DNA from: Deuterostichococcus epilithicus
Taxonomy: Eukaryota > Chlorophyta > Trebouxiophyceae > Prasiolales > Stichococcaceae
Direction of reading: 5' to 3'
NCBI GenBank assembly: GCA_033439295.1
Contig: JAVTLE010000023.1
Span: forward strand, 62,001-126,000
DNA: 64,000 bases
Each line of letters starts with the position of its first letter. The first letter of the stretch is position 1. The notes beneath the pieces are model-generated. The model saw nothing but the letters and a program-made list of their open reading frames with translations, was not told where the DNA came from and ran no database searches. Below are positions 34,428-45,054 of this stretch, piece after piece. The position numbers and the translations under genes are program-made.

Positions 34428-34543
34428 AGCTGCTGTTGCGGTGACAGCTGCTGCGGCGTTGCCGACGGCATAGCCTGCTGAGCTGCGGGTGTGGCGAATG
34501 CGGACGACGCTGGTACTCCTGCCAGCGCCTGATTATCGCTCAT
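33242..34543 (-). CDS. ELF4: EARLY FLOWERING 4-like circadian clock protein with polyQ N-terminus
   Basis: ELF4 family; in land plants ELF4 is part of the evening complex with ELF3 and LUX (family knowledge). Three exons join in phase: 34543-33888, 33667-33565 and 33337-33242, giving about 284 residues. The C-terminal ELF4 domain is clear: NVQNILDQNK/LLIKEIAANHEERAPE then LARNQLLIGELNDNVAK/VMDLYQEMGTSFEAF. It matches the DQN-LIQ-VN-NH...NLVKNV-LI-ELN-NI-KVV-LYS-LS-F pattern. The N-terminal 200 residues are Gln/Pro/Ala-rich, with a run of about 20 Gln. Land-plant ELF4 proteins are only about 110 residues, so this extension is unusual. The ATG at 34543 (MSDNQALAG) was chosen; an open frame continues 96 codons upstream to an ATG at 34831 but looks like 5' UTR. 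Confidence 0.85.
33661..33737 (-). repeat. Copy of the acceptor of ELF4-like exon 2
   Basis: cagcagcctgcggggcggga at 33661-33680 recurs as gagcagcctgcggggcgggg at 33707-33726. The shared ggcggcacact end follows in both. The offset is 46 bp, and the true exon starts at 33667. Confidence 0.85.
34367..34426 (-). repeat. (CTG/CAG)20 microsatellite coding polyQ
   Basis: Twenty uninterrupted CTG units on the plus strand encode a Gln run in exon 1 of the ELF4-like gene. A second shorter run lies at about 34135-34160. Likely length-polymorphic. Confidence 0.95.
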
Positions 34544-35442
34544 GTCACTGCGTCGTGCATGAGAGCATGCTTGATGCAGATTAGGCAGGCGCTCGTAGGC
34601 TACTGAAAAAACTTGACGTGCGGCACTTTCGTATGCTGATCTCAAACGTACCCACGCACGCGGATTCCACCTCCGACCCAGAAGTGACAAAGCCCTCACC
34701 ACGAAGGAGTCTTTCAGACCTGCCGCTCTGGCTTGCACTGCGTGCTGACTGCGCTTGTAAGCTGCTGCCTCAGAGCAAGCTTTGTCGCTCGATTCAGATG
34801 GCCTTGCAGGTTGAATCTTGTTCAAAAGCAACCATTTCCGATTTAAGCCTCGGTTGTGGAGCTTTGTATCGTGATGGCCACTCGCTAAGCGAGTGGAGCA
34901 GCAACGACAACGGCTTCAGTGGAGTTCCCGGTTGCAGATTGCTGAGAGTGCAGTTGTGTAATCGGCAGGAGCAGCAGCTGTTGAAAGTGCAATTACGTAA
35001 GGGTCAGAGATCAAGGTGCAGAGTCCTGGCATAGTCTTCAGAGGTGAAGACCTCGCGTTGAGATTCTCAGAGGGCTTTGTGCCACTCGCGCCTATGCTCC
35101 ATCAGCCTGGGTTTCAATGCCGCGGCGATACTGCTTCATGCAACTGCAGCCGTGGGGCTGTGCTTTCCGGCAGTGAGTGACTCGAGCAGGCTTCAGCTGC
35201 ATGCCGCGCTGCGGGAACTTATGGGCACGCGGCAGCGTCTGTTTAGAGGCCGTGCTGCAGGGCGCCTTCACTATTGGCTGTTGACTTGTCTGATGAGCAG
35301 TTGCTAGTTTGGATACCGTTCGCTGCGCTAGGCTGCACGACAGGCAGTCTATGCGGCGCCTTTGCCACCCGGCACCCCCTATGTGCCTGCCTGCTGCAAG
35401 CCGCAGGCCTTCCTTCCCGAACAAGCTTCCCCACAACCCCCG
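34544..35442. other. ELF4-like upstream region; no supported gene
   Basis: It lies between the ELF4-like start and the 3' end of the dehalogenase-like gene, both on the minus strand. It should hold the ELF4-like promoter. No evening element (AAAATATCT) was noticed. Confidence 0.4.
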
Positions 35443-37314
35443 TCACGCTGTCAGCCGATCCGCCAGCTCCGCAAGACTGGCCACAGTCAGATCCGGCGGC
35501 GTGAAGAAGGGCGGGTATGCCTCTCCGTCGCGGGCGATGAAGGCAGCCTGCAGCCCGGCGGCCTTGGCGCCATGGGTGTCCCATGGGTGTACCGCTGCCA
35601 GCATCACCTGGTGCGCAGGCAGCAGCAAAAACCTGGGTGTCCTCACATTACAAGGGCAGCAGGTGTCTACCAGGCATGAACGTGGACATGCCAGAGCAGA
35701 GCGCTGTCACTGCCGGACGGCAGGCCCGTTAGCTGTTGGGAGGTCTGCAATGGATGCGTTTGCCAGGCCCTTCGGATGCATCTCACATGCTGCAGACTGC
35801 CGCGTCTCTTGATGCGTCAGGGCCCTGCACCTCTGCCACATGGTGGCAGGTCCATGACTGCAAAACCCTGCGGATCGCCATGGCAAAAGGTCAGCTGCCA
35901 GCGCGGCACCTCTTCGGGCGCCAGACGGAGCGCGGCCGCTGCATGTAGGTACGCCGCCGGCGCAGGCTTCCATGCCTGCGGCTCCGACACGTCCATAATT
36001 GCCGACATGATGTCCCGCACCCCGGCCTTGTCCAGCAGCCCATTTGCAATGTCCGCCGTGCCGTTCGTCATTGCCGACACCTGCAGCGCCGCGCGGCAGT
36101 TGGAGTGCCATTGTTCTAGAGCACTGTTTCGTCATGCGACCCTTTCTCAGGTGTCAGCGGCGGGCCAGCGGCGGGTGCTGCGCGTCCCATCAGGCAGGTT
36201 TCCATGATTGGCTAGAGCGACGAGCATGGTCACGACCGCAGCAGGCCTGGGCGTTGAAGTCGCACTCGTGCAGCTGTTGCGGTGCCGGGCTGGCATCACC
36301 GGCCGGCACACAGGGCTCATCGCGACTCTTGTTGCGGGGCTGCACCCGGAGGCGAATGGAAGCAGTTGGGGCTTGGGGTTTAAGAAAAATCGGTTTCACC
36401 TGGATGCCGGACTCATGCAGCCGCCGCAGCGCAGGGCCGACATCATCTGCCGGTGGCGCCTCAAGAAAGGCGCCCAAGATATGCTGTGCCTTGCTTCCTG
36501 CTTCCTCTGCTTCCACACCGCGCTCGGTCAACATCCGCTGCAGGTGGAACGCGCCGATCTGCGGGCAGCAATCAAAGGTAGGTAAATACGCTGATGTCAA
36601 GGAGGTCGGACGGAGGCAAATATCCTATGTGCCTCTCCCGCGCAGCCCACACGCTGGCAGCGCCGCCGCTCAGCACACACCCCTGTTCTAGCGCTGCCTT
36701 GAGAGCCGGGCGATGGCAGCCCTTGGGCGGACTTTCAAGGCAGCATGGCAACAGCCGCAGCAATAAGATTCATGCAACTGCGCTGCCATGAGATAATGTA
36801 TGCCAATGAAGACAACGTACACCAACTATAAACATATCGAACCTCCTTGAAGTGAATGAAGCTGCCGGCGACAGTCGCCGCAAAGCCGTCCCTCAGCACC
36901 CGTGCGAACCACACCTGCAAAGCACAACGGCTGGCACGCTGGCGCCTGTTGTGAACGTCCCTGCTGCATCCCGAGGCAGGTGAGGGTGCCGGGCACAGAG
37001 TGCAGTCCCAGCCTGCAGCCTCAGCCACAGGCGCAGCCTGAAAGCCGCTTTAGCCAGCTTCAAGCATTGCCAGACATCGCAGAAGCATTGCCGCATGCAA
37101 GAGCTTTGCTGCTGAACTCAGGGCAGGCGCTTTTGGGAATGAATGCAGTATATCAGCTGCAAGGTATCGTGCAGTTTTCAGAGGAAAAAGTCAAACACAC
37201 CTGAAGGTCCTGATCCTGTGTCAGGCCAGCCTGGCGCATGCGCTCGCCAACTGGCTCGAGGCTGAACAGCGTCTGATTGACGTCAAACAGCACCGCCTTC
37301 GGACGCGGCGGCAT
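35443..37314 (-). CDS. Type II haloacid dehalogenase-like hydrolase (HAD superfamily)
   Basis: Five exons join in phase: 37314-37201, 36914-36843, 36558-36400, 36080-35910 and 35607-35443, giving 226 residues, typical for the L-2-haloacid dehalogenase group. All HAD motifs are visible: motif I FDVNQTL with nucleophile Asp11; WFARVLRDGFA in the cap; motif II SAMTNG; motif III WKPAPAAY with the conserved Lys; motif IV HPWDTHGAKAAGL. The Asn at the +2 position of motif I is usual for this subgroup rather than the Asp of phosphatases. Substrate unknown; cytosolic by lack of an obvious targeting segment. Confidence 0.92.
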
Positions 37315-37855
37315 AGTGTCTGGTTCCGATCAGGCGCGCGGTTCGTGACGCCGCGTCGCCGTGCGCTGCCGCTGCCCGCCCAGCGCTGCAGCGGCGCTGC
37401 AAACCAAGCCGCTTTCGGGCTGCAATTGACGGATGGGGGATCACATTGAGGTTGGGTTCAATTATGAGCAGCAGTTACGCCCAGCCAGCGGCGCATGAGG
37501 GTGCCCAGTCACACAGTTGGCCTCGTGCAGTGGATTCGCAGTCGGCGGTGTGCATGCCGTCATGTACCAACATGCCTAAGTGCACAGGCGATCTACATGC
37601 AGGTTTGGCATGCGCACCGCGACGTGACACAGCTGCTGAGCGGTCTCAAAGACCTGAAATCCTTGAAAGTGCCGCAGTGCCGCAGTGGGCGCAGTGCACA
37701 TACCACCTCTGTACGGTTACAAAGACACGGAGCGCGTGTAGCAGATTATGATACGGCAGCTCTGAACTTTCCGGCGTCTCGCAATTCAGCGTTTGAGCAC
37801 AGCGCACATGCGGCAGCATGCCGAAGCTGTCCGTGTCTTCAATTGTGTGTGACTC
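37315..37855. other. Divergent upstream region; no supported gene
   Basis: It lies between the dehalogenase-like start (minus) and the putative start of the PHD-like gene (plus). A frame with LLSGLKDLKSLKVPQ at about 37630-37680 could be an unassigned 5' exon of the PHD-like gene, but no junction supports it. Confidence 0.4.
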
Positions 37856-40800
37856 ATGACAACTCCCTCGCAGACCCTCATACCCCTTGTTCGCGGACAT
37901 GAATCCCGTTTGAAGACTTTGCAAGTTGCACAGCTTGAAGACTTGCTGACTCGTGCGGTCCGAGAACTGCGCAGGCCAGCTCGCAGCGGAGTGTTCGCTC
38001 TGCGACGCACAGGAGCAGCTCGCAGCGCAATGGGCCTCGTGTCAGCCCAGTTTGCGGTGTGCTACAAGGTGCGGCTTTGGAGGGGGGGTCCTACTCCGGC
38101 CTGCTGCAAAGCGCTCTGTGTCAATGCGCAGAGCCCAGCCACCGCGTGACAACTGACGTCTACCTCGATGCAGCCTGCGTGCTGTAGCCTTCGATGCGTG
38201 GCGTAATGAGCAGCGGACTGTTGCAGGCTTCACTCGTCAATCTGACGGCGAAGAAGCGTCTCAGCATGCGACGCCTCGACGTCTCTCTGTCTCAACATCA
38301 CGATCACAACTTAACGTAGGGTTCCATGCCAGCCACGTTCATTCACACTTTAACCCACGCAGTGCGACAAGCAAGACAAGAAGGGAAACCTGCAGCGCTG
38401 CCTGGGCTGGCAGCTGCTGCGGCGCCTGGAGGACGACGCCGACGAATTTAACGCGCTCCAGGCGGAGGCCACCGAGCGGGATCAGCGCGCTCACAACGCT
38501 GCACAGCAGCCGCACCCGGCGGCGCCACACGGCCTCGGCGCCGCCGCCGGTGCAGCGGACGGCACGAATGGCGCCGCGGCGCAGCCCGGCGGGGACTCGA
38601 CCTCCGCCGGCGGCCAGGGCCATGCCGCGGCCGCCGCCGCCGACCCCAGCAGCCTGACGGCGGCGATGCAGGACGCCACGGGAGCAGCGCCCTCTGCAAA
38701 TACGGCGCCGCCGGTGGAACAGGAGCTGCGCGAGACAAAGCGGTTCGAGCTGTTCAACCGCGGCGCCAGCCTGCAGGCGTACGCAGCTTGCCCGTTCCAG
38801 GTGATCTACTCATTCGAAGTCAATCTACTGAAAACGCAAAACTGATGGCCAGACAGCGGTCCGAGCCCTGCCCTTCGTAGCAACACGCCATCCTGGCAGC
38901 ACCGTGATCCCCGGGCCTCCGTCGATGAGGACTGCGCTGCTGCTGCTGCTGTACTGCCAAAGCAGCGATGCTTTCCAGCGCCGCTGTCGATGCTCCACAC
39001 GTCTTAGCTGCCAGGGCGCAGGTTCCACGAGTTCCACGCGCAATATCCCTGGCAGATGCGCGGGATGTGCACGCATGCTACATCATCCTGATGCGCCAGC
39101 CCAGCAGTGTTCTGATGGAGCCAGTTCTACATTGTTATCGTTCATCCTGCCTTCACTCTTCTTGTTCTTCCTACCCCCACAGCCGAGCGCTGCGGAGGGC
39201 CGGCATTTCCACCAGACGTGCCTGGGCCGCGGTGCGCACCTCGCCATGAGCCGCAAGATCCTGCACTGGTCCGGGCGCAGCAACTCCAACAAGCGCAAGA
39301 AAATCGACAAGCTGCAGGCGCGCACTTGTTTGTCTCCTACACTCTGGACGCTGTGACAGCCTGCACTGTTTGGGGGCGCATCAAACCCAGCGAGCGTCAA
39401 CAGATCGACAAGCTGCAGGGGAGGGCATTCATCCGACAGGGGCAACCTGCTAGGAGGCCTCGGGTCGTGGCTGCCATGTCAGACGTGCATTGTGCAGAGT
39501 GTATGCAGCGCCGGGTGCGGCCGCCCCTAAACCCTAGACTCCACATGGCAGCTGCTCTGTGACGGCGGCTGTCCTGGCCGACACTTGACTTGGGCGCCTC
39601 ACGCCTGGAGCACAGCGCAGCGGGCTCTGCGGCGGTCTTGAGTCGCTCCACCTTTGTGCCTTCCGAGGTCGCTGCACATTATGTCCTGCACAATGTTTGC
39701 ACAGAAACCAGCGCGCCGACTGACTCGCAGGCCCTTGTCGACCATTGGACCCATCGGAAACCCTGAATGTAGTAGGGCCAAACCGTGCTCGGTCCCCCTG
39801 ACATGCAGGCGCGAGACCAGGTGAAGGTCACTGGGCGACACGCGCTGTGCGACGACTGCGTTGCGGCACTGGCGCAGACGCTCGGCAGGCCCGTCGAGGG
39901 TACGCCCTCCTGGGCTCCCACGGCAGCACCAGCTGCAGCGCCTGCGGCGGCAGCCGTACTGTTTGGGAAGCTTTCTGGGAGGCTTCCTGGCGAGTTGCGG
40001 AATCAAGCCCCGGCTGTAGGATGGTGGACGCCGCCACGCTTGTGCATACCCCGGGTCTGCGTGTGCAGCCTCAGCCATCCAGGGTCCTGCGCTGGAGCCG
40101 CGGGGGTGGACGCACCCTCAGGTTCAGTCGGGCCCTCAGCTGCCTCCTGTCTTGGAGCGCGAAGCACACTCTGCTGCCTGCAGGGCAGCCCACAACGGTA
40201 GCAGGACGATGGCTGCTACCAGGTCAGCACAGGTTTAAAATAACATCCTTTGTCTCACTGCTGTGCAGAGATGCTGCCGGCGGAGTCGAACCCGGAGCGG
40301 CGGCAGGTCAAGGTCAACAGCCGGCACCGGCTGCACCATGCGGCGGAGCTGCCGGCCCTTGGCCAGGCCGGCAACCTGGTCTTCTGTGCCTACGTGTCGC
40401 CAGCAGGTACATTGCCATGCAGCCATGGAGATGTACTCCTTCTTCTGAGTTTTGCTGCATGATGTGGTATTGGTGCACATGCGGCAGTGCTGGCGGCGCT
40501 CGGCCAAGGGCCGGCGCCCTTGGCTTCCGGCCCCTGAGTCTCGATGGCAGGTGGACAGAAGCTTTGTGAGTCGGTGAGCCGTCTGGAGTCCTCCGGGGAC
40601 GTTGTGCTGTCCGTCACTTCTGCGCGGTCGTGGCTGAGGTGCCTGCCCTCGGGCAGCCAACTGGGCAGCCTTCGCGCGGTGCAAACATGCGGCGTCTCAT
40701 AACTGGAATTGAATCTCATTGTTGTTACGAAAGCTCAAACCTTGCGCCGCCACAGGCCGGGTGGGGGTGTACCAGACGGAGAGCTTTGCCGAGCTGCGCG

Positions 40801-42359
40801 GCGCAAGCGATGAGTTACACGTGGCCTGCAACACGCTCGAGGCGCTGCTGAGGTGGGTTTAGGGTTTAGGCTAGACCAGCAGCGGCGCTGTCCATATGAA
40901 AGCTGATGCAGATGCCATGCCAGGTTTCGGGCCATCAGGCCTGATGGCGCACTGCTGGTGACATTGCAAACGCCGCCGGAGACAGTGCGGAGCTCAGCGA
41001 GCAACAGGCTGAAGCGTCAATGCCATCACTGCCGCCACTCTGTGCCTCCCACTCGGTAACACTCGGGAAGGCTGCGGCTGCTGGTGCTGGGCCTGCCGTG
41101 GGAGACCTGGGGGCGCAGCATGCGAAGGGGACAGGCCGCTGACATCAGGGACTGGGTCCTGGAAGTTGAGGAAGTACCTACAGGATAAACGTACATTAGG
41201 ACGCGGAATGTTTGCTTTGGGCAATCCATTGATGGTGAAGGAGCATCAGGACTTGTGGTTCTTTCTCGGAAGCAGGAAGCAGGCGATGGAGGAGAAGGCG
41301 CAGGACGCTGCGGTGGTGGCGGAGCGGCGCAAGAAGCGGCGCACACCCTCCGGCGCAGCCTCGGACGACGGCGGTTTCGGCGGCCAGGTGCGGCTGCTTC
41401 CTCTCGGCCTTTGCAGCCGCCTGGGCGCATGCGCGAAGAGAAGATGTTTCGTCCCTTGCCGCGCTGTCGGACACGTGAGGCGAGCAAGCCGTGGCTGTGG
41501 CGGTTCACGCTTTGTGCAGTGTGGCGGTCTGCTTCGACGAGAGGGAGGCGCTGCTCAGAGTGTCACCAAAGTCCCGCAGAAGCAGGGTGCAACGACACCA
41601 GCAGCGGCGCCGCCTTCAGCGTTCAGGCGGTCATACGATAGAAGCAGCATGTGTGCGGCGAGGGCACCAGATGACAGCATTTCTTGTCCTTACATCTCGC
41701 ACCGTGGCAGCACCTGAAACGCTGAGGCGCTCCTAAACTCCAAACCCTTTGCTGCCAGCAGGCAGAGCTGGAGGGGGACCCGGCAGCAATCCCTATTCCC
41801 GACGCTGCAGCCGCGGCGGCGGCGCCGCCCGCGACGCTGTTCGCGGCCGGCCTGCCGCAGCAGCTGCAACAACTGGTCGCGGCGCATGCGCAGACCCTGG
41901 AGCAGCAGGTGTGTTTCTGCCTGTGATCAACGTCGTTTGACGGTTTCGACTCTGCGGCTCGAACTGCGTCGAGAAGCTTGCCGTCCCGACGTGGGCCGCG
42001 ATTGGACAGCTCCCCCAGAGACATGGGCGATGCTGCAGGCTCAAGCTTGGCAGCAGGGTCTCCAAAAGGGGGCGCCCACACAGTGCCACATGCGGGTGCT
42101 TGCATGCTGATGTGCGCAGTCTTTTGACGTGGCAGCCCTGGTGCTGCAGGAGCTGCAGCTTGAACAGCAGGAGCAGCAGCAGCAACAGCAGCCGCCGCCG
42201 CCGCAGCAGCAGCAGCAGCTGGCGATGCAGCCGGCAGATGCGGCAGACGCGGCGCCGGCGGCGCAGCAGCAGCCGCCAGCAAGCCAGCAGGCAGAGCAGC
42301 CCATGGATGCGCAGCCGCCGCCGCTGCCGCAGTCGCTGGCGCCGCAAACCCTGGTCTGA
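37856..42359 (+). CDS. PHD-finger-like, Gln-rich putative chromatin protein
   Basis: Not matched to a named family. Exons joining in phase: 37856-38068 (start uncertain), 38363-38800, 39183-39317, 39809-39899, 40269-40406, 40756-40852, 40924-40957, 41184-41387, 41762-41908 and 42120-42359; about 578 residues. Spliced together, CYK/CDK gives C-x2-C, followed by RCLGW, AACPF, HFHQTC (H-x2-C) and LCDDC (C-x2-C). That order resembles a C4HC3 PHD finger with a large Ala/Gly-rich insertion between the early cysteines and the His. Next come basic segments (KRKKIDKLQ; ERRKKRR), a segment GRVGVYQTESFAELRGASDELHVACNTLEALL, and a polyQ/Pro C-terminus. The exon at 39183 ends at a weak GC donor, and exon 40924-40957 is the least certain. 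A nuclear reader protein is a guess. Confidence 0.6.
39394..39428 (+). repeat. Decayed copy of an exon 3' end in the PHD-like gene
   Basis: acagatcgacaagctgcagg at about 39401-39420 repeats agaaaatcgacaagctgcag/gcgcgc at the end of exon 39183-39317. It lies about 103 bp downstream, in the intron. Confidence 0.75.
39525..39538 (+). repeat. Telomere-like tract inside an intron
   Basis: ccctaaaccctaga, two heptamer units in CCCTAAA orientation, in an intron of the PHD-like gene. Confidence 0.85.
40855..40870 (+). repeat. Telomere-like tract at an intron start
   Basis: gggtttagggtttagg begins two bases after the donor GT of the exon ending at 40852. It is two units of the plant-type heptamer TTTAGGG. 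Confidence 0.9.
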
Positions 42360-43331
42360 GGCGTTGAGAGGCTCGGTCTGATGTTCCTTTGAAGTGGAAG
42401 GGTTATGCCTTCAGGGGAAGGCATCCCCTGAAGGAAGGAAGGACGAAATCACGGGAGCACATGCGCGGGCACTGGGCCCCCCGGAAAGGGATGGGAATGC
42501 AAGGGAATGCATGTGTACCTTGCAAACGGAGTGCTGCGGCCTTGGCTGCTATCGCCGCAGGGTCGTGGAGGTGAATTTACCTACATGGTGGACAATGCAA
42601 TTTTGCTTTGGAAGAGCAACTGGCAGTCGCTGCTACCTTTGGGTGTATGAAATGTGTCATTTGGCCCCAAGGTTGTGGGAAGATGTTGAGGCAGATGAAC
42701 GATCGAACCAAGCCATACCAGTATGTGCACTGCGGCAATCCCAGCAGCTAGTCAAGTGCACTTGCAGCATGGGAAGGGCCATGCGCGGAGCAGAGCACGG
42801 AAAGCGCGATGCACGGAGCGCAAGTGAATGGGACGAGAACATTTCATTCCGCAGCCAACCGTTTACAATGTGGCTGCTGCACTGCTGCATTCAACGTCAA
42901 AGTCTCCCATGGCCTCTACTGCGACAGCGCAGCCACTACCGACCCATCGACACGCCAACGGCAGACCATTTGGGTTCTAGAAGCAGGCACTGCCGCTGAT
43001 AAAAAGGCGCAGCAGGCCGCTAGTGAATTGCACAATTTGCTGCGATCCAACTTCCAGACGCAGATGAGATGCAGCGCGCACCTGCCAACGCTTTACACGC
43101 CCTCGTAACACCCACAGAGGCGCATCCAGCGCGGTGTCAGCTGCATAGAGGGAAGCATGCGGCCACTCCTGCCCTGTGTATGCGCTTGTCGACACCCCAG
43201 ACGCCAGAACCTCGTGCCTGATCTTGCACGCCCCCCCTCCTCTCCTTCTTCCGGCCTGCCATCAATGACCCAGATGAAGCACCTTTCGCCCGCATGGCGC
43301 CGGCGTGCGCCGTCCCGACGCACAACTGGGC
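42360..43331. other. Convergent 3' region between PHD-like and multi-Tudor genes
   Basis: No supported gene. A near-palindrome at about 42409-42435 (ccttcaggggaaggcatcccctgaagg) can form a stem of about 10 bp and may be a 3' UTR or terminator-like hairpin. Confidence 0.45.
42409..42435. terminator. Hairpin 50 bp downstream of the PHD-like stop
   Basis: ccttcagggg and cccctgaagg form a perfect 10-bp inverted repeat around a 7-base loop (aaggcat). Position just after the stop codon suggests a 3' UTR stem-loop; a role in 3'-end formation is only a guess. Confidence 0.5.
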
Positions 43332-45021
43332 TCAGTGCGCCGCCTGCTGCGCCGCCGCATCGCCATGCGGCCGCGCAGGATCCGCCGCCACAGTGCGGCA
43401 GTCCTGCGGCGCCGCACGGCCCTTGTTGCCGTTGGTGACGGCGCCACGGGCGGCGGCGCTGCAGCCATTGCCGTTGACGCTGCCAGGCTGCACAACGCCG
43501 TCCTCAAAGTCAGAGCCGCTGCCGCATGCAAGCGCGGCGATGTCGGGCACACTGCGGCCGGTGCCGCCGGCGGGGCTCAGGCAGCCTGCGGCAGGCTCCG
43601 CAGCGGCATCGCCGCCGCCGCCAAAGCTGCTCCTGCCGCCGCGCAGGAGCTCCTGCAGGGTGGCCGGAGGCGACTGCGGCGACGCCCCCGCCGCCGCCGT
43701 CGCCAGGTGCGCGGCTGGCGCAGCGGCTGCGGCGACCAGTGCAGGCTTTGACAGAGGGGTGGCGGCCGTCGTCGTTCCCGCCGACAACGCCGCCAACTGC
43801 GGCGCCGCCTCGCCGGTCAGGTCCACGACTTCCGGTGCCGCCGCCGCTTGCTGCCACGGCGCCGCTCGCTGCTGCGCTGGCGCAATGAGCGTCGGGCCGC
43901 CGCCGCCAGCTGCCGTATGGTTCGGGCCCGCAGCCGTGAGTGGCTCCACGACGCCTGCGCCAGCCGCTGTCAATTGCGCCGCAGGCGCGCCCCCAGGTGG
44001 CATGGCGGCCTGCGCCGGCGCCCGCAGCGCCGGCAGCGCCAGCGGCGGCGGCGCTGACGCCGCTCCAGGAGCGGCAGCCAGCGGCCCGCTGGCCAGCACC
44101 GGCGTGCGCAGCGGGTCGCCAGTCGAGGTGGCATGACNGGNNANGGTGANANTGCGCACGGGCCGCGGCGACGGCGGCGGCGGCAGGGCGGCTGCAGCTT
44201 CTGGCACAGGCAGCTTGCCGCCCAGCAGGCGCCTGCAGAATCATGAGTTCGTCCTCAGACCTCGTCTCTTCTGCGTGCATACTCAGGTTTCGTGCGGATT
44301 CAAACTTGCGAGGAAATTCCGAAACAGCTTCAGAGACTTGCTGTGGGAGGCCACCAGACCAGCAGGGCGCTGCTGGGACCTCAGCGTTGGCAGAGCATGT
44401 ACGGGTGCAGCTGTGCACCAACACCAATTGTCAAGGCCACTGCCAAGCATGAGGCTGCAGGATCGCCATTGACTAACGATCTGGGCCGCCTTATGTGAGC
44501 CACAGCCGGCGCGACTGATCCAGTGCGAGAGTGCGGCCGTTGTGACGCATCACGGTCGCGAATTGCTGCCGCTTGATACAATGCCGCATGAGTGAAAGGT
44601 CGCTTCACCTTGTGCTGACCGCCACTCGTGCCCGCTGCGCCAGGCGTTTCTCGCCGGCGCCGACCCGTCCCAGCGCTGCTTCAAGGCGCTGGAGCCGGTC
44701 CGCCAACGCGACAGCTGCCGGCGCGGCCGATGTGGTGGCAGATGCCGGCGGCTGCGGTGGCGGCGCAGCGGCAGAACCCACCAAAGGGGGCGATGCTGGA
44801 GGCGGGCCAGGCGCCGGCTGTGCCTGAGGCTGCTCCGCATCTGGCGCCGCCTGCGGCTGCGGCGGCGATGCAGCGGTGGCCGGCTGCGCGGCCAGCTGCG
44901 CCGCCAGGGGCGGAGCCGCCGTTGCCGTGTGNGCCGCCGATTCCGGTCCGGGCCGCGAAGGATCGCTGCCGCTGCGCCGCGGCCCGTAGATCGCCACGCG
45001 GACGAGGCCGTGGCCGCCGGG

Positions 45022-45054
<33 letters not shown>

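Noticed and set aside
33757-34473. 238-codon plus-strand Ala/Pro-rich frame
   Set aside because: Antisense to ELF4-like exon 1; the long Ala and Cys runs come from the CTG repeat.
43294-44136. 280-codon plus-strand open frame
   Set aside because: Antisense shadow of the last multi-Tudor exon, which carries the VVDLT motif and joins upstream exons in phase.
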